Below are positions 44,968 to 53,537 of a DNA stretch of 64,000 nucleotides, piece by piece. Position 1 is the stretch's first letter. The number at the start of each line of letters is the position of its first letter. The stretch spans positions 62,001-126,000 of the forward strand of contig NZ_FNEX01000022.1 in the NCBI RefSeq assembly GCF_900100435.1. The letters run 5' to 3'. The DNA is from Pedobacter sp. ok626. Lineage in GTDB: Bacteria > Bacteroidota > Bacteroidia > Sphingobacteriales > Sphingobacteriaceae. Under the pieces are notes generated by a model. That model saw only the letters and a list, made by a program, of their open reading frames with translations, searched no databases and was not told the origin of the DNA. The position numbers were made by a program, and so were the translations under genes.

Positions 44968-46389
44968 CTAAACCCCAAGCCCGGCTTCCTGGCCTTTTTG
45001 CTTACCCTGTTCTACTTTGTTACCAAATTCCTTCTCTTTGCCCATACCAGGTTTTAAAAAGTTCTCCCTGATCTCTGGCTTACCGTCCCGGTCATAAAAA
45101 TTAATGTTGCCATAACGGGGTATTGCCTCTACATCCAGTTTTCTCGCTTCCGCTCCCGGCACTTCAACAATAACCGGCACACGTTCACCATCTTTTAATT
45201 GTTCCAGCAATCCTGCCATTTTCTTCGGATCGTCAAGCTCTTTGATTTCATAACGTTTAAGCTCATCCTCCAGCTTGAAACCATAACCGCTATTAAATTG
45301 CTTAACCCTCAAATTCCCATAATTATCCCTGGGCTCATCAAATTTATAAATGTTCCAGGCCTCATACTTTACACCTTGTCGGCTCACCAGATCATCCCGA
45401 TAAGCAGCTCCATTTTGCAACATACTCGCACTCTGAACCATATTAAATCCTACCCCCCTATTGACATAAACCGTATTTTCGACTATCGGATTATAATAAG
45501 CCCCCTGAAAACTCTTGGTTACATAATCCACCTTACCGTCTTTCATGGTAGCCAGGGATTGCCCAGGGGTTAGCTTATTTTTATCATCAACCTTTCCGGT
45601 TGCAAGTTCACTGGTACCATTTTGCTCGTTGAAATACTTGATTGCCTCAATCGGACTGTCAAACTTCCTGAACAATGGTTTTTCAAATTCCAATCCATTT
45701 TCATCCTTAGTAGTGGTCACCGTGTATTTGTAATCATGTTCCAACGGCTTCACCTTATTGTTCAAGGCCAGATCATACTTGTTAAAAAAGTAATACTCTG
45801 AATCGCCACCACCCCGCTTCAAATGTGCAGTAGCCTCCAGGTACCCTTTACGTGCAGGTATGGGTATAGTTACCGAAATGCGTTCCACATTGGTTTCCAT
45901 TTGTTTTTCAATTTCTACCTGCATCGCAGCAGGCATTTTCAGGGCCTTAGCCTGGTCCTGAAAATCTTCTAATGAGTTTCTATTCATATCTTCATATTTA
46001 ATTACTAATTCCGGGTTAAGCAGGCTCATTTCCCTGCAGGCACGCAAAGTGTCAAACAGGTAATCAGCCGGCACCAATTCTTCTTGAAAAGTGCGTTCAG
46101 TAATATGCTCTCTTCTCCAGGAAGGATCTTTTAAATGCACTAAATCTTCCCTATTCACAGGGGTATTCAACAGATAGCCTGTTAACTTTTCCAGCATAAT
46201 GCTGCCTTTTGAAATGTCAAATTCCATTTCAACAATGGCAAAGTCCCCTTTGTACTCCATCAGCTCCACAATTGAAAATTCTGTCCCGTAATAAGGGATG
46301 TTTTCAATCAGCGTAGTATTGACCCATTCTTCAGGATAACCTTCCTCTTTGAGGTATTCTGCCAGTTCTGCAAATTCATGTGCTACCAT
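44968..46389 (-). CDS. Large conjugative-element protein, perhaps DUF3945-related
   Basis: This 473-aa soluble protein has no signal peptide. The C-terminal part (LKDGERVPVIVEVPGAEARK then LDVEAIPRYGNINFYDRDG) resembles the DUF3945-type regions found in proteins of Bacteroidota conjugative elements. The N-terminal part is acidic with no recognised domain; a KNFNEQN-type segment and a GNINFYD repeat-like end are visible. It lies 30 nt downstream of the 350-aa gene and may be co-transcribed with tra. Function unknown. Confidence 0.6.
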   Translation of the reverse strand: MVAHEFAELAEYLKEEGYPEEWVNTTLIENIPYYGTEFSIVELMEYKGDFAIVEMEFDISKGSIMLEKLTGYLLNTPVNREDLVHLKDPSWRREHITERTFQEELVPADYLFDTLRACREMSLLNPELVIKYEDMNRNSLEDFQDQAKALKMPAAMQVEIEKQMETNVERISVTIPIPARKGYLEATAHLKRGGGDSEYYFFNKYDLALNNKVKPLEHDYKYTVTTTKDENGLEFEKPLFRKFDSPIEAIKYFNEQNGTSELATGKVDDKNKLTPGQSLATMKDGKVDYVTKSFQGAYYNPIVENTVYVNRGVGFNMVQSASMLQNGAAYRDDLVSRQGVKYEAWNIYKFDEPRDNYGNLRVKQFNSGYGFKLEDELKRYEIKELDDPKKMAGLLEQLKDGERVPVIVEVPGAEARKLDVEAIPRYGNINFYDRDGKPEIRENFLKPGMGKEKEFGNKVEQGKQKGQEAGLGV

Positions 46390-46419
46390 AGACTTCCTTT
46401 TAATTCCCCCTCGGTTCAG

Positions 46420-47472
46420 CTACACCACTAAAGACTGGCTTTGCTCCTTTTTACGGGATTTAGTCAGTTTAAGCGACTTAGGCTTTTCCATCTGGGTCTT
46501 CTTAGCTGATACCAGAGATTCCACAGCAACAGACTTGCCTTGTTCATTTCTTAAAACCACCTGTTTATCAATGGCATTGGCTTCAAGAAACGTAGTCTCC
46601 CCGCCTACCCCTTTCAGCAAGATCTGATTGCCTTTTTCCAGCCCATCCAACACCCTTGCTGAAGTCAGTTCCCATTTCTCAAGTGCCGAAGCGATCTTAG
46701 CCACCTGTTGACTAATGTTAAACTCATAATCAGCCCCCATTTCTTTTAAAACCGGTTTTCCATCAATGTCTAAATTCTTAAAATCCAGCTGCAACCATTT
46801 ACTACCCATGCGGTTCTCCCCGATCTGGTAATGCTTTAAAACTGATCTGCCTTGCAAAAGCTTAGCAGCCTCCCTGGCATTGATACCGCCTGCCGCGTCA
46901 AAAGTATAAGACCGGGACTTTTCAGGATTAACCGGATCTTTCAGCATAGCCGTATAACCATTCAGCTGATAGGCCTCTGAATCATTTTTTTCCATGTGTA
47001 GCTTCATCTGGAAATTGTGGTCAGCACCATAAGCAGAGACCACAGCAATATCCAGTCTCGGATTTTCAAAATCTAGCCTTTTCTCTAAATTCAACCGTTC
47101 CGGATTTACCCCGATACTACCCAGCTCAGAAGAAAGCGAAACAATATTATCCGCCTTCAACTGCCTTAACCTAGCCGTCTGAACAGGCCTATCGTAAACC
47201 AGCGATTTCAACCTGCGCAATACCCGCAATACAGGATTCGGGTAAATCTGTTTTTCCAGCCTGGCGGTAGTCTTTTTCAGCATCGCCAGTACTAGCTTTT
47301 CATCCGGGCTGGCACTCGGACTGATCCTTGCCACCCCAGCTGATAAAAACTCAAACTTTTCCTTATTCAGTTCAGCGGCTATACCACTTCCAAATACAGA
47401 TTCCAGCATTTCCTGTTTCCGGTGCCAGCTTTCCCAAAGTCCGATCGCCCGGTTAATTGTCCCATCCATCAC
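46420..47472 (-). CDS. Unrecognised conjugative-element protein after traM
   Basis: This 350-aa protein has no signal peptide or membrane helix. Helical N-terminus (IGLWESWHRKQEMLESVFGS), a middle with FDAAGGINAREAAKLLQGRS and LQLDFKNLDIDGKPVLKEMG, and a basic C-terminal tail (SLKLTKSRKKEQSQSLVV). It occupies the traN position (ATGA overlap with traM) but does not resemble TraN, which should have a signal peptide. It shares phrases such as LKHYQIGENRMGSKWLQLDF with other element proteins of unknown role. It may have replaced the distal tra genes. Confidence 0.65.
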   Translation of the reverse strand: MMDGTINRAIGLWESWHRKQEMLESVFGSGIAAELNKEKFEFLSAGVARISPSASPDEKLVLAMLKKTTARLEKQIYPNPVLRVLRRLKSLVYDRPVQTARLRQLKADNIVSLSSELGSIGVNPERLNLEKRLDFENPRLDIAVVSAYGADHNFQMKLHMEKNDSEAYQLNGYTAMLKDPVNPEKSRSYTFDAAGGINAREAAKLLQGRSVLKHYQIGENRMGSKWLQLDFKNLDIDGKPVLKEMGADYEFNISQQVAKIASALEKWELTSARVLDGLEKGNQILLKGVGGETTFLEANAIDKQVVLRNEQGKSVAVESLVSAKKTQMEKPKSLKLTKSRKKEQSQSLVV

Positions 47473-48548
47473 TTAACCTTTTTGGTGTTGTCCCTAAGCA
47501 GCAAAGGATAACCCGCTTTTAAAGGCTGCTTTACCCTCTTCAGTCTCTTGGTCAGCATATTCTTAGCCGCTTCAATCCCTGCACCTGCTACCTGTACGCC
47601 TAAATTCTGGTCAAAAGCCCCGATACCAAAACCACCGATTGCATCACTGCTCCCGGAATTCACCGCATCCGTTAAAACTGCTTCAGGAGCATTGATCCCG
47701 ACCATCGCATCTTTTTTATCGAACACCGTCAGGTTCACTGGGATAATCTGGTTTCCCACACGGATATTGCGGATCACCAGGTTCAGCCGCTGGTTACTGA
47801 ATTCAGCGAGCCCAAAGATTAAGTGCCCCTTAGGGATCAGCTGTCCTTTAACCACCAGCGTATCCAATAAGCGCAATTCCACCACTGAACCCTGAACTGC
47901 CTTTTGTTTTATAGCAATCTCAGCGGGTATCGCCTTAAATAAACTGTCCGGAACAACGGCAGTCTTACTGCCCAGCTGCTTTTGCCTGGCCAACTCCGGG
48001 TTCTGCACCGCAATGATCTTATCCATCAGTGAATTCAGCTGCGCCATTTCTGGGTCATCACCGCCCGAGGGTGATTGCATCGTTTTCATCAGGCTTTCCA
48101 GGCGGGAAACATCCTTAGATAAATGCTCTTCCCTCTGCTGCCCTCCACTCTGTTTAAACAACCCCTCGTAACTTTTTTGTACAGTAACAGGCTGGTTGAT
48201 CTCCCGGTTAATGGCCGCCAGTTTCTCATTAATCTGCCTGGTTTGCGGGTCTTCAACAGCTGTAAAACCCAAACGTCCGGCTACCGCCTCAATCCCATCA
48301 CGCGCTCCTGTTTCCCCGGTATCACTTTCGGTCAGCCTGTAAATCCCCAGCTTATCGCTGGGTTCATTCTTTTTAAACTGCGCATCTGGCAAATCCATAT
48401 TGATGCCTTTAGCCACCGCATCTTTTTCCTCCACCAACCCTTTTCCGCCCCCAAGGGCATAAAAGCCCAGGGCTAAGAAAGGCAGCGCCAGTAAAGGCAA
48501 GCATAGGAATAGCTTACGCTTTTCTACTCTCGTTCTCTGTTTACTCAT
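47469..48548 (-). CDS. traM: Conjugative transposon protein TraM
   Basis: This 359-aa protein has one membrane helix near the N-terminus (LFLCLPLLALPFLALGFYAL). A disordered periplasmic linker follows. The C-terminal TraM-type domain has VELRLLDTLVVKGQLIPKGH and VGNQIIPVNLTVFDKKD, then a Gly-rich segment. TraM is a VirB10-like part of the CTnDOT-type mating channel. It overlaps the next gene by 4 nt and is preceded by a small traL-like gene. Confidence 0.88.
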   Translation of the reverse strand: MSKQRTRVEKRKLFLCLPLLALPFLALGFYALGGGKGLVEEKDAVAKGINMDLPDAQFKKNEPSDKLGIYRLTESDTGETGARDGIEAVAGRLGFTAVEDPQTRQINEKLAAINREINQPVTVQKSYEGLFKQSGGQQREEHLSKDVSRLESLMKTMQSPSGGDDPEMAQLNSLMDKIIAVQNPELARQKQLGSKTAVVPDSLFKAIPAEIAIKQKAVQGSVVELRLLDTLVVKGQLIPKGHLIFGLAEFSNQRLNLVIRNIRVGNQIIPVNLTVFDKKDAMVGINAPEAVLTDAVNSGSSDAIGGFGIGAFDQNLGVQVAGAGIEAAKNMLTKRLKRVKQPLKAGYPLLLRDNTKKVK

Positions 48549-48581
48549 CTTAATTCTTTTATGTTTTAAAAATTTATTGAT

Positions 48582-48803
48582 TCACATCCATGCTGCTAAG
48601 ACCAATTTCAGGCAATAGCATCCAAATACAAGGCAAAACCCGATCAGTAGCCAAAGCCATGACCTGCCCGAAATCCTCTGCGTTTTAGTATTCAGATAAT
48701 CCGCTAAACTCTTCTGCCTGCTGACGATCTTATCGGCAATCCTTTCCGCTACTGCCTGCTGTGCTGCATTAAGCGGTACTTTCTTCCCCTTAAATAGCCT
48801 CAT
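48582..48803 (-). CDS. traL: Small membrane protein in the TraL position
   Basis: This 73-aa protein has a basic, helical N-terminus (MRLFKGKKVPLNAAQQAVAE) and a single C-terminal membrane helix (SWLWLLIGFCLVFGCYCLKL). It lies between traK and traM, with a 4-nt overlap (ATGA) with traK. The symbol is by position and topology; similarity to TraL is not clear from sequence alone. Confidence 0.6.
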   Translation of the reverse strand: MRLFKGKKVPLNAAQQAVAERIADKIVSRQKSLADYLNTKTQRISGRSWLWLLIGFCLVFGCYCLKLVLAAWM

Positions 48804-49426
48804 CTCCCCTCCGCTTTAGCTGCAATATCCGTATTGACCAGGGTCTCCCATCTCTGGATCAGAAAGCCATGCGGATTGTTGTCCGTCTGTTCCTTCAACT
48901 CACGCACAGTTCCTTGCGTCACCAGTTTACGCATTACCGTACTACTTGACCTGACCAGCTTTTGCGTGGCATAACAGGTAAAGACATAGGGCAGTTGGTT
49001 CAGGTCCAGTTTAATGCTGTCCACCTCTATCTCCTGGGAGATATTCGCCGAGATCAGGTTGTTGTAATAACCGGATTCCCGCAAATTATCATACTCCTTT
49101 TTCGCGCTCTGATCGGCCAGGTATAAAGCCTTAGTCACTGTAGCCCGGATGGCCTTGTCATCAGGATTCAGGTTAAAAAAGTACTGGTGAAAAGTTTTAA
49201 TGTGGTCACGCAGCTCTACCCCCAGGTTGCTTTTCTTATCTGAGGCAAAAGCTTCCAGCACCTTTCCATTATATAATATATGTATGGTCTGGCGTTCCCG
49301 GTAAATGACCTCGCAGAACTTATAAATGCCGAAACACACCACCAGCACATTCCCGATCAGGAAAGCAATACTGAATTTTTTAATGTGCTGAAAAGCACTG
49401 TCTATATTTTTTAATTGTTTAAACAT
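48800..49426 (-). CDS. traK: Conjugative transposon protein TraK
   Basis: This 208-aa protein has an N-terminal membrane helix (IAFLIGNVLVVCFGIYKFC). The periplasmic region has RQTIHILYNGKVLEAFASDK, RDHIKTFHQYFFNLNPDDKA and ALYLADQSAKKEYDNLRESG, the TraK signature. It is a VirB8-like scaffold of the mating channel. It lies 11 nt downstream of traJ. Confidence 0.92.
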   Translation of the reverse strand: MFKQLKNIDSAFQHIKKFSIAFLIGNVLVVCFGIYKFCEVIYRERQTIHILYNGKVLEAFASDKKSNLGVELRDHIKTFHQYFFNLNPDDKAIRATVTKALYLADQSAKKEYDNLRESGYYNNLISANISQEIEVDSIKLDLNQLPYVFTCYATQKLVRSSSTVMRKLVTQGTVRELKEQTDNNPHGFLIQRWETLVNTDIAAKAEGR

Positions 49427-49437
49427 ATCCTTCTTCT

Positions 49438-50643
49438 TTACTTTCCTGAAACCTTGTCCTTGAAATAATCATTGCCAGCTACCTCTGCCATTCCCTGAGA
49501 AAGATTTGACCTTGCATTATCGAAACGGTCTACGACCATTCCTGATGCACCTTGTGCCGCACCAACAGTTTTATTCATTCCACCTGTAACCAGTGAATTT
49601 ACCTTGGAAACCAAAGCATTACCACCGCCCGCATGGACAATGTAATTGGCCACATTTGGTACCGTAAAATAACCTACGATTCCAATGCACATAAATATGA
49701 GGTACGCAAAATCCGTCTGGCTAAAGAAAGTATCGCCTTCTTTACCGATCTGTGCAATATCAATCAGCAGCATCTTTTCCTGAATCGTTCCTAATATCTT
49801 AGAGAAAATATTGGCTACCGGCAGCCACAAAAACACATTCACATACCGGGCAATCCATACCGTCAGCGTATGCTGGAAGCCATCAAAGACCGCAAAACCA
49901 AAGACCAGTGGTCCCAGTATAGCCAATACAATCAAATAAAAAGTCCGGATTGTGTTGATACAAAGTGCAGCCGCAGCAAACAAGACCTGCAAGACCTCGC
50001 TCATCCAGGCTTTAATACTGTTGCGGAAATTATAGGACTGTTTATCCATCCAGAACTTCATGTCATTACCAATCCCTTCAAAAATACCCTCCTCTTTCCT
50101 GTTGGGGTCTTTAGGATGTGCATACTTATACCAAAGATCACTGTTCCCACGCCCGCTCTCCCCAACATACATCTGCCAGTGTTCACTCCCCTTAACTGCT
50201 GCCTCCTTCTGTTTCAACAGCGCGGCAATGGTGACATTACTGTCCTTAACCATCGCGGAAGTTGCCGACACAACCGGCTGCAATACCCCGTTCATCACCG
50301 CAATCACCAGCGGAAACAACATAATTGCCATCCCCAAACCAAAGGGCCTCAACAAGGGATAAAAATCCACAGCTTCGGCATTGGCAATATGCCGCCAGAC
50401 CCTGGAAGCGATATACCACAAAGCCCCAAAGCCAGCCAAGCCACGGGCTACACCAATCAGCTTGCCACATAGCGGGATCATATCGTTATACACCCCATCC
50501 AATACCCCCTGCATCCCATTTATCGATCCTGCAATACCGCCTCCACTCTGTGCCCAAACCTGACCCGGCCACATACAACAAACCACAGCCAGCAAAGCCC
50601 AGACCGCCCTGATCCTGCTTTTAAAAAATCTCATCATATACAT
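49438..50643 (-). CDS. traJ: Conjugative transposon protein TraJ
   Basis: This 401-aa protein has a signal segment (VWALLAVVCCMWPGQVWAQ), then several membrane helices (FGLGMAIMLFPLVIAVMNGV; VLFAAAALCINTIRTFYLIV; LIFMCIGIVGYFTVPNVANY). TraJ is the VirB6-like inner-membrane component of the channel. The start codon overlaps the stop of the preceding gene by one base. Confidence 0.92.
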   Translation of the reverse strand: MYMMRFFKSRIRAVWALLAVVCCMWPGQVWAQSGGGIAGSINGMQGVLDGVYNDMIPLCGKLIGVARGLAGFGALWYIASRVWRHIANAEAVDFYPLLRPFGLGMAIMLFPLVIAVMNGVLQPVVSATSAMVKDSNVTIAALLKQKEAAVKGSEHWQMYVGESGRGNSDLWYKYAHPKDPNRKEEGIFEGIGNDMKFWMDKQSYNFRNSIKAWMSEVLQVLFAAAALCINTIRTFYLIVLAILGPLVFGFAVFDGFQHTLTVWIARYVNVFLWLPVANIFSKILGTIQEKMLLIDIAQIGKEGDTFFSQTDFAYLIFMCIGIVGYFTVPNVANYIVHAGGGNALVSKVNSLVTGGMNKTVGAAQGASGMVVDRFDNARSNLSQGMAEVAGNDYFKDKVSGK

Positions 50644-51269
50644 TAATTCAGGTTATACAATCGCTTCGGTACCGAAACCTCCCTTTTCTCTTTTTCCCGC
50701 TGCAAATTCAGTAAACTGGTTTCCCTGTTAAACCCACGCAGAAATACCAACTTACCCTCCAGTTCATCGAACACCCTGTCAATCAAGCGCAAACGTTCCT
50801 CATCACTCATCCTTAGCTTTCCCGCAGTAATCACCATCACCAGCTGATCCAAATTGTCCAGGCTCTGACCAAGCAATTGACCATAAACCTTCCCCAGGTA
50901 CTCCAGTTCCGAGACTGAAAAATTTCCACTGGAACCAAATCGTTTAAACGCCCCTTTATACTCCGTGACCAAGTCAGCCTGCATGGAAACAATGTCTGCT
51001 ACCTTACGGTATTTACGCAGCTCGGGACTCACCAGCATTAACCCGTCGATAAACACCTCGTGGAGGGAAAAATTCCCCTCGGCGATATTCTTCACCGTAT
51101 TATAACCCTTTGACACCACCTCATATCCTCGCTTCATATCAGAAAGGATATTTTTCAATTGGCTAAGTTTTTCTACATTCAGCAGCAACTGCTGCGCTTC
51201 CTGGCTCTGGGCATACCCCATGTTCATACAACCCCGAAAAAGCAATAACATTAACACTACTCTTTTCAT
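50643..51269 (-). CDS. TerB-like exported conjugation protein (TraI-related), third copy
   Basis: This 208-aa protein has a signal peptide (MKRVVLMLLLFRGCMNMGYA). The pattern YEVVSKGYNTVKNIAEGNFS then LHEVFIDGLMLVSPELRKY, and the ending LDNLDQLVMVITAGKLRMSD, recurs in the genes at 51280-51945 and, more loosely, 52344-53048. Such proteins are often annotated as TerB-like or plasmid-transfer proteins in Bacteroidota tra clusters. It is probably periplasmic and involved in the mating apparatus; the exact role is unknown. Confidence 0.78.
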   Translation of the reverse strand: MKRVVLMLLLFRGCMNMGYAQSQEAQQLLLNVEKLSQLKNILSDMKRGYEVVSKGYNTVKNIAEGNFSLHEVFIDGLMLVSPELRKYRKVADIVSMQADLVTEYKGAFKRFGSSGNFSVSELEYLGKVYGQLLGQSLDNLDQLVMVITAGKLRMSDEERLRLIDRVFDELEGKLVFLRGFNRETSLLNLQREKEKREVSVPKRLYNLN

Positions 51270-51279
51270 TAAATCCTCC

Positions 51280-51945
51280 TTACTCCCTAAACTGAAACAT
51301 TCTTAACATATCCCCGATCTCCTGACCTCCCACTCGCCTTTGCCGGATCAAACCAGCCACATTCCCGCAGAAATCCTGTACGAACGAAAACTTATCCAGC
51401 ATATTTTCATACACCACGTCTAAACGTTTAAACCGCTCATCATCCTTCATTTCCAGCCTGCCAGAGGTCACCACTAGCAGCAATTCTTCCAGGTCATTAA
51501 AGCAGTCCAATGTGACTGCCCCTTGTACCAGGCGGATATAAGCCTGGTCTTCTGCCGATAAATACTCGCTGCCCTTTACATCTCCGAAACCAGCCAGAAT
51601 ACCGATCTGCAAAGCAATGATCTCCGCCACACGAGCGTCATTCCGAATAACAGGGCTCACTTGTTTCAGCGAACTGATAAAAGCATTGTGCAAACTAAAC
51701 TCTCCTTTTGTGATATCCCGGACAGTAGAAAGTCCGCCATCCACGATCTCATAACCCTTTTTCAGGTAACCAGCATACACTTTCAGTGCAGCGATCTGTT
51801 CCAGCAGGTAACGCTTTTGTGTCTTCTTCTGCTTAAACCATTCCGACCAGGTCTGGGCCGATAAAGAAAGCGGAAAAACACTAAACACTAGCACTACAAC
51901 CAGCAGGCAGCGTGCTTTAATTTTTATAATTTTATATTTAAACAT
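51280..51945 (-). CDS. TerB-like exported conjugation protein (TraI-related), second copy
   Basis: This 221-aa protein has a signal peptide (KARCLLVVVLVFSVFPLSLS then AQ). Its core is paralogous to the next gene: GYEIVDGGLSTVRDITKGEF then SLHNAFISSLKQVSPVIR, and FNDLEELLLVVTSGRLEMKD. It lies 10 nt upstream of the third copy. It is separated from the TraI gene by the antisense VOC gene at 51979-52347, which interrupts an otherwise continuous operon. Confidence 0.78.
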   Translation of the reverse strand: MFKYKIIKIKARCLLVVVLVFSVFPLSLSAQTWSEWFKQKKTQKRYLLEQIAALKVYAGYLKKGYEIVDGGLSTVRDITKGEFSLHNAFISSLKQVSPVIRNDARVAEIIALQIGILAGFGDVKGSEYLSAEDQAYIRLVQGAVTLDCFNDLEELLLVVTSGRLEMKDDERFKRLDVVYENMLDKFSFVQDFCGNVAGLIRQRRVGGQEIGDMLRMFQFRE

Positions 51946-51978
51946 TCTTTTGTAATTAATTGATTAAAACCAAGACCC

Positions 51979-52347
51979 ATGAAAGCATTCAGCTCGGCCA
52001 CCGTGATCCACGTCAGCGATTTTCATCGTTCACTTGATTATTACACCAAGATCCTGGGCTTCACTTTTGATTTCGAGTTCGGGGAATATGCAGGACTGTT
52101 TATCGACGAAGTCTTTATTCACATCAGCGGTTCGGGAAATCCCGGCCGAAAAAAACCGACAGGAAGTGCCCATCTCTGCATAGATATAGATCACGTAGAC
52201 GATTATTATCAGCGGCTGAGCGAAAACGGAGCCATCATATCGGTTACCCTTGAAGACCGCGTTTACGGTATGCGGGATTTCGCAGTAGATGACCCTGACG
52301 GGAATACCTTGGTATTTGGACAAGCCATCGCACCAATCCTGCTTTAA
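51979..52347 (+). CDS. VOC-family (glyoxalase/bleomycin-resistance type) protein, antisense within tra
   Basis: This 122-aa protein has one VOC module: VIHVSDFHRSLDYYTKILGF at the start, then LFIDEVFIHISGSG, AHLCIDIDHVDDYYQRLSEN, and RDFAVDDPDGNTLVFGQ. The metal-binding positions fit the His/Glu/Asp pattern only partly, so it could be a drug-binding resistance protein or a dioxygenase-like enzyme. It is the only plus-strand gene in the tra block; its stop overlaps the convergent TraI stop. It was probably inserted as cargo. Confidence 0.85.
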   Translation: MKAFSSATVIHVSDFHRSLDYYTKILGFTFDFEFGEYAGLFIDEVFIHISGSGNPGRKKPTGSAHLCIDIDHVDDYYQRLSENGAIISVTLEDRVYGMRDFAVDDPDGNTLVFGQAIAPILL

Positions 52348-53048
52348 TCCTTCAGTTCATACATTCGCCTTAAGTTTTCAACCTCAAATTTTGAACCCGA
52401 GCGCTGGATAGATAGCGTAATGTTCTGGTTATTGAAAGCCCTGAGATCCGAATAATTCTGGTCCATCGCCTTAGCCGAGGCATCAATAAGCTCCATCCTT
52501 GCCGCATCACTCATCTGGGTTTTAAAGGAATTGATCACCATAAACACCTGGTCCAGGTTCTTCACGCTCGCCTCCAATATCCCCCGGTAAACCTCTTCCA
52601 TATGCAGCAGCTCATCCACAGAGAAGTGCTTATCCTTATGGAAAAGCCCGATCGCCCACTGGTATTCCTTGACAATAGCGGCCTGGGTCTGTGCCAGATC
52701 CTTAATCCGCTGATAAGTAGCGATCAGGGATTTGACCTCCCAGAGTTTCTGGTAATAATCCGCATACAAGACCCGCTGCCGATCCGTCCAGTCTGCAATC
52801 TCCGTCAGTTTAAACTTCGATAACTGGTTTTCAATCACCTTCTGCGCATTTTGCAGCCAGATCGTTTCATTCTGCAGGCGCTGCACCTTCAGGTCAACCG
52901 CCTTAATCACTTTCTTTACGCCTGCCTTGATCACCTCAATAAAAGCGACCTGCGCCGTTGCTCCCGTGGGCAAAGCCACCAGCAACGTCATGGCACTAAA
53001 AGGCAGGACAACCATATAGGTTCTCATACATTTAATAATATGTTTCAT
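52344..53048 (-). CDS. traI: Conjugative transposon protein TraI
   Basis: This 234-aa protein has a signal peptide (MVVLPFSAMTLLVALPTGAT then AQ). The CTnDOT TraI-like coiled-coil region has LKVQRLQNETIWLQNAQKVI then ENQLSKFKL, and YADYYQKLWEVKSLIATYQR. The C-terminal half (SVDELLHMEEVYRGILEAS then VKNLDQVFMVINSFKTQMSD) is related to the two TerB-like genes downstream. It is probably periplasmic. It lies 60 nt downstream of the lipoprotein in the traH position. Confidence 0.85.
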   Translation of the reverse strand: MKHIIKCMRTYMVVLPFSAMTLLVALPTGATAQVAFIEVIKAGVKKVIKAVDLKVQRLQNETIWLQNAQKVIENQLSKFKLTEIADWTDRQRVLYADYYQKLWEVKSLIATYQRIKDLAQTQAAIVKEYQWAIGLFHKDKHFSVDELLHMEEVYRGILEASVKNLDQVFMVINSFKTQMSDAARMELIDASAKAMDQNYSDLRAFNNQNITLSIQRSGSKFEVENLRRMYELKD

Positions 53049-53108
53049 GTTTTTAATAATTGAATTTTGGTCATGAAGCTTGCTTCGCAGGTCTCATCTT
53101 AAATTCTG

Positions 53109-53483
53109 TTAATTGATTCGCTGGAAACGACTGTTCTCCAGCTTTAATTCTCCTTTATCCACCTCAAATGAAATCACCCTGCTTTTGCTGTTCTCGGTCA
53201 TTGTACCCGATCCTTCATCATAAACCGCCTGCCATTCTTCCTTTTCCAGTATCCGTTTTCCAGGCCTGCCAGCATCATCCAACAACTGGTACCCTGTCCG
53301 GCGGTGGATCAGATAATCTAGTCCCCCCGTATGTTCAACGACCAGCGTGTCATCAGCGATGCTGAATTCACTGGCTGCATGATTCACGTAAGTTCCGTTC
53401 AGATTAATTGCGGAGTTTGAACATCCCGCACCAAACAGCAAAGCTGTAAATAATAATACCAGCAGATTTTTCAAAGTTTTCAT
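53109..53483 (-). CDS. Small lipoprotein in the TraH position
   Basis: This 124-aa protein has a lipobox (LLFTALLFGAGC), then a compact beta-rich domain (LNGTYVNHAASEFSIADDTL; GYQLLDDAGRPGKRILEKEE). It lies between traG and traI, where CTnDOT-type clusters carry traH. I do not recognise TraH by sequence. It is probably an outer- or inner-membrane-anchored accessory of the mating channel or a surface-exclusion type protein. Confidence 0.65.
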   Translation of the reverse strand: MKTLKNLLVLLFTALLFGAGCSNSAINLNGTYVNHAASEFSIADDTLVVEHTGGLDYLIHRRTGYQLLDDAGRPGKRILEKEEWQAVYDEGSGTMTENSKSRVISFEVDKGELKLENSRFQRIN

Positions 53484-53537
53484 AGGATAGTATTTAAAGG
53501 TTAATTAATTGGTTCATTGATTACTTAATTTCCAGTA

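Noticed and set aside
49870..50472. Plus-strand 200-codon frame within traJ
   Set aside because: It is antisense to a membrane protein with clear helices; the His/Cys/Pro-rich translation is typical of a shadow frame.
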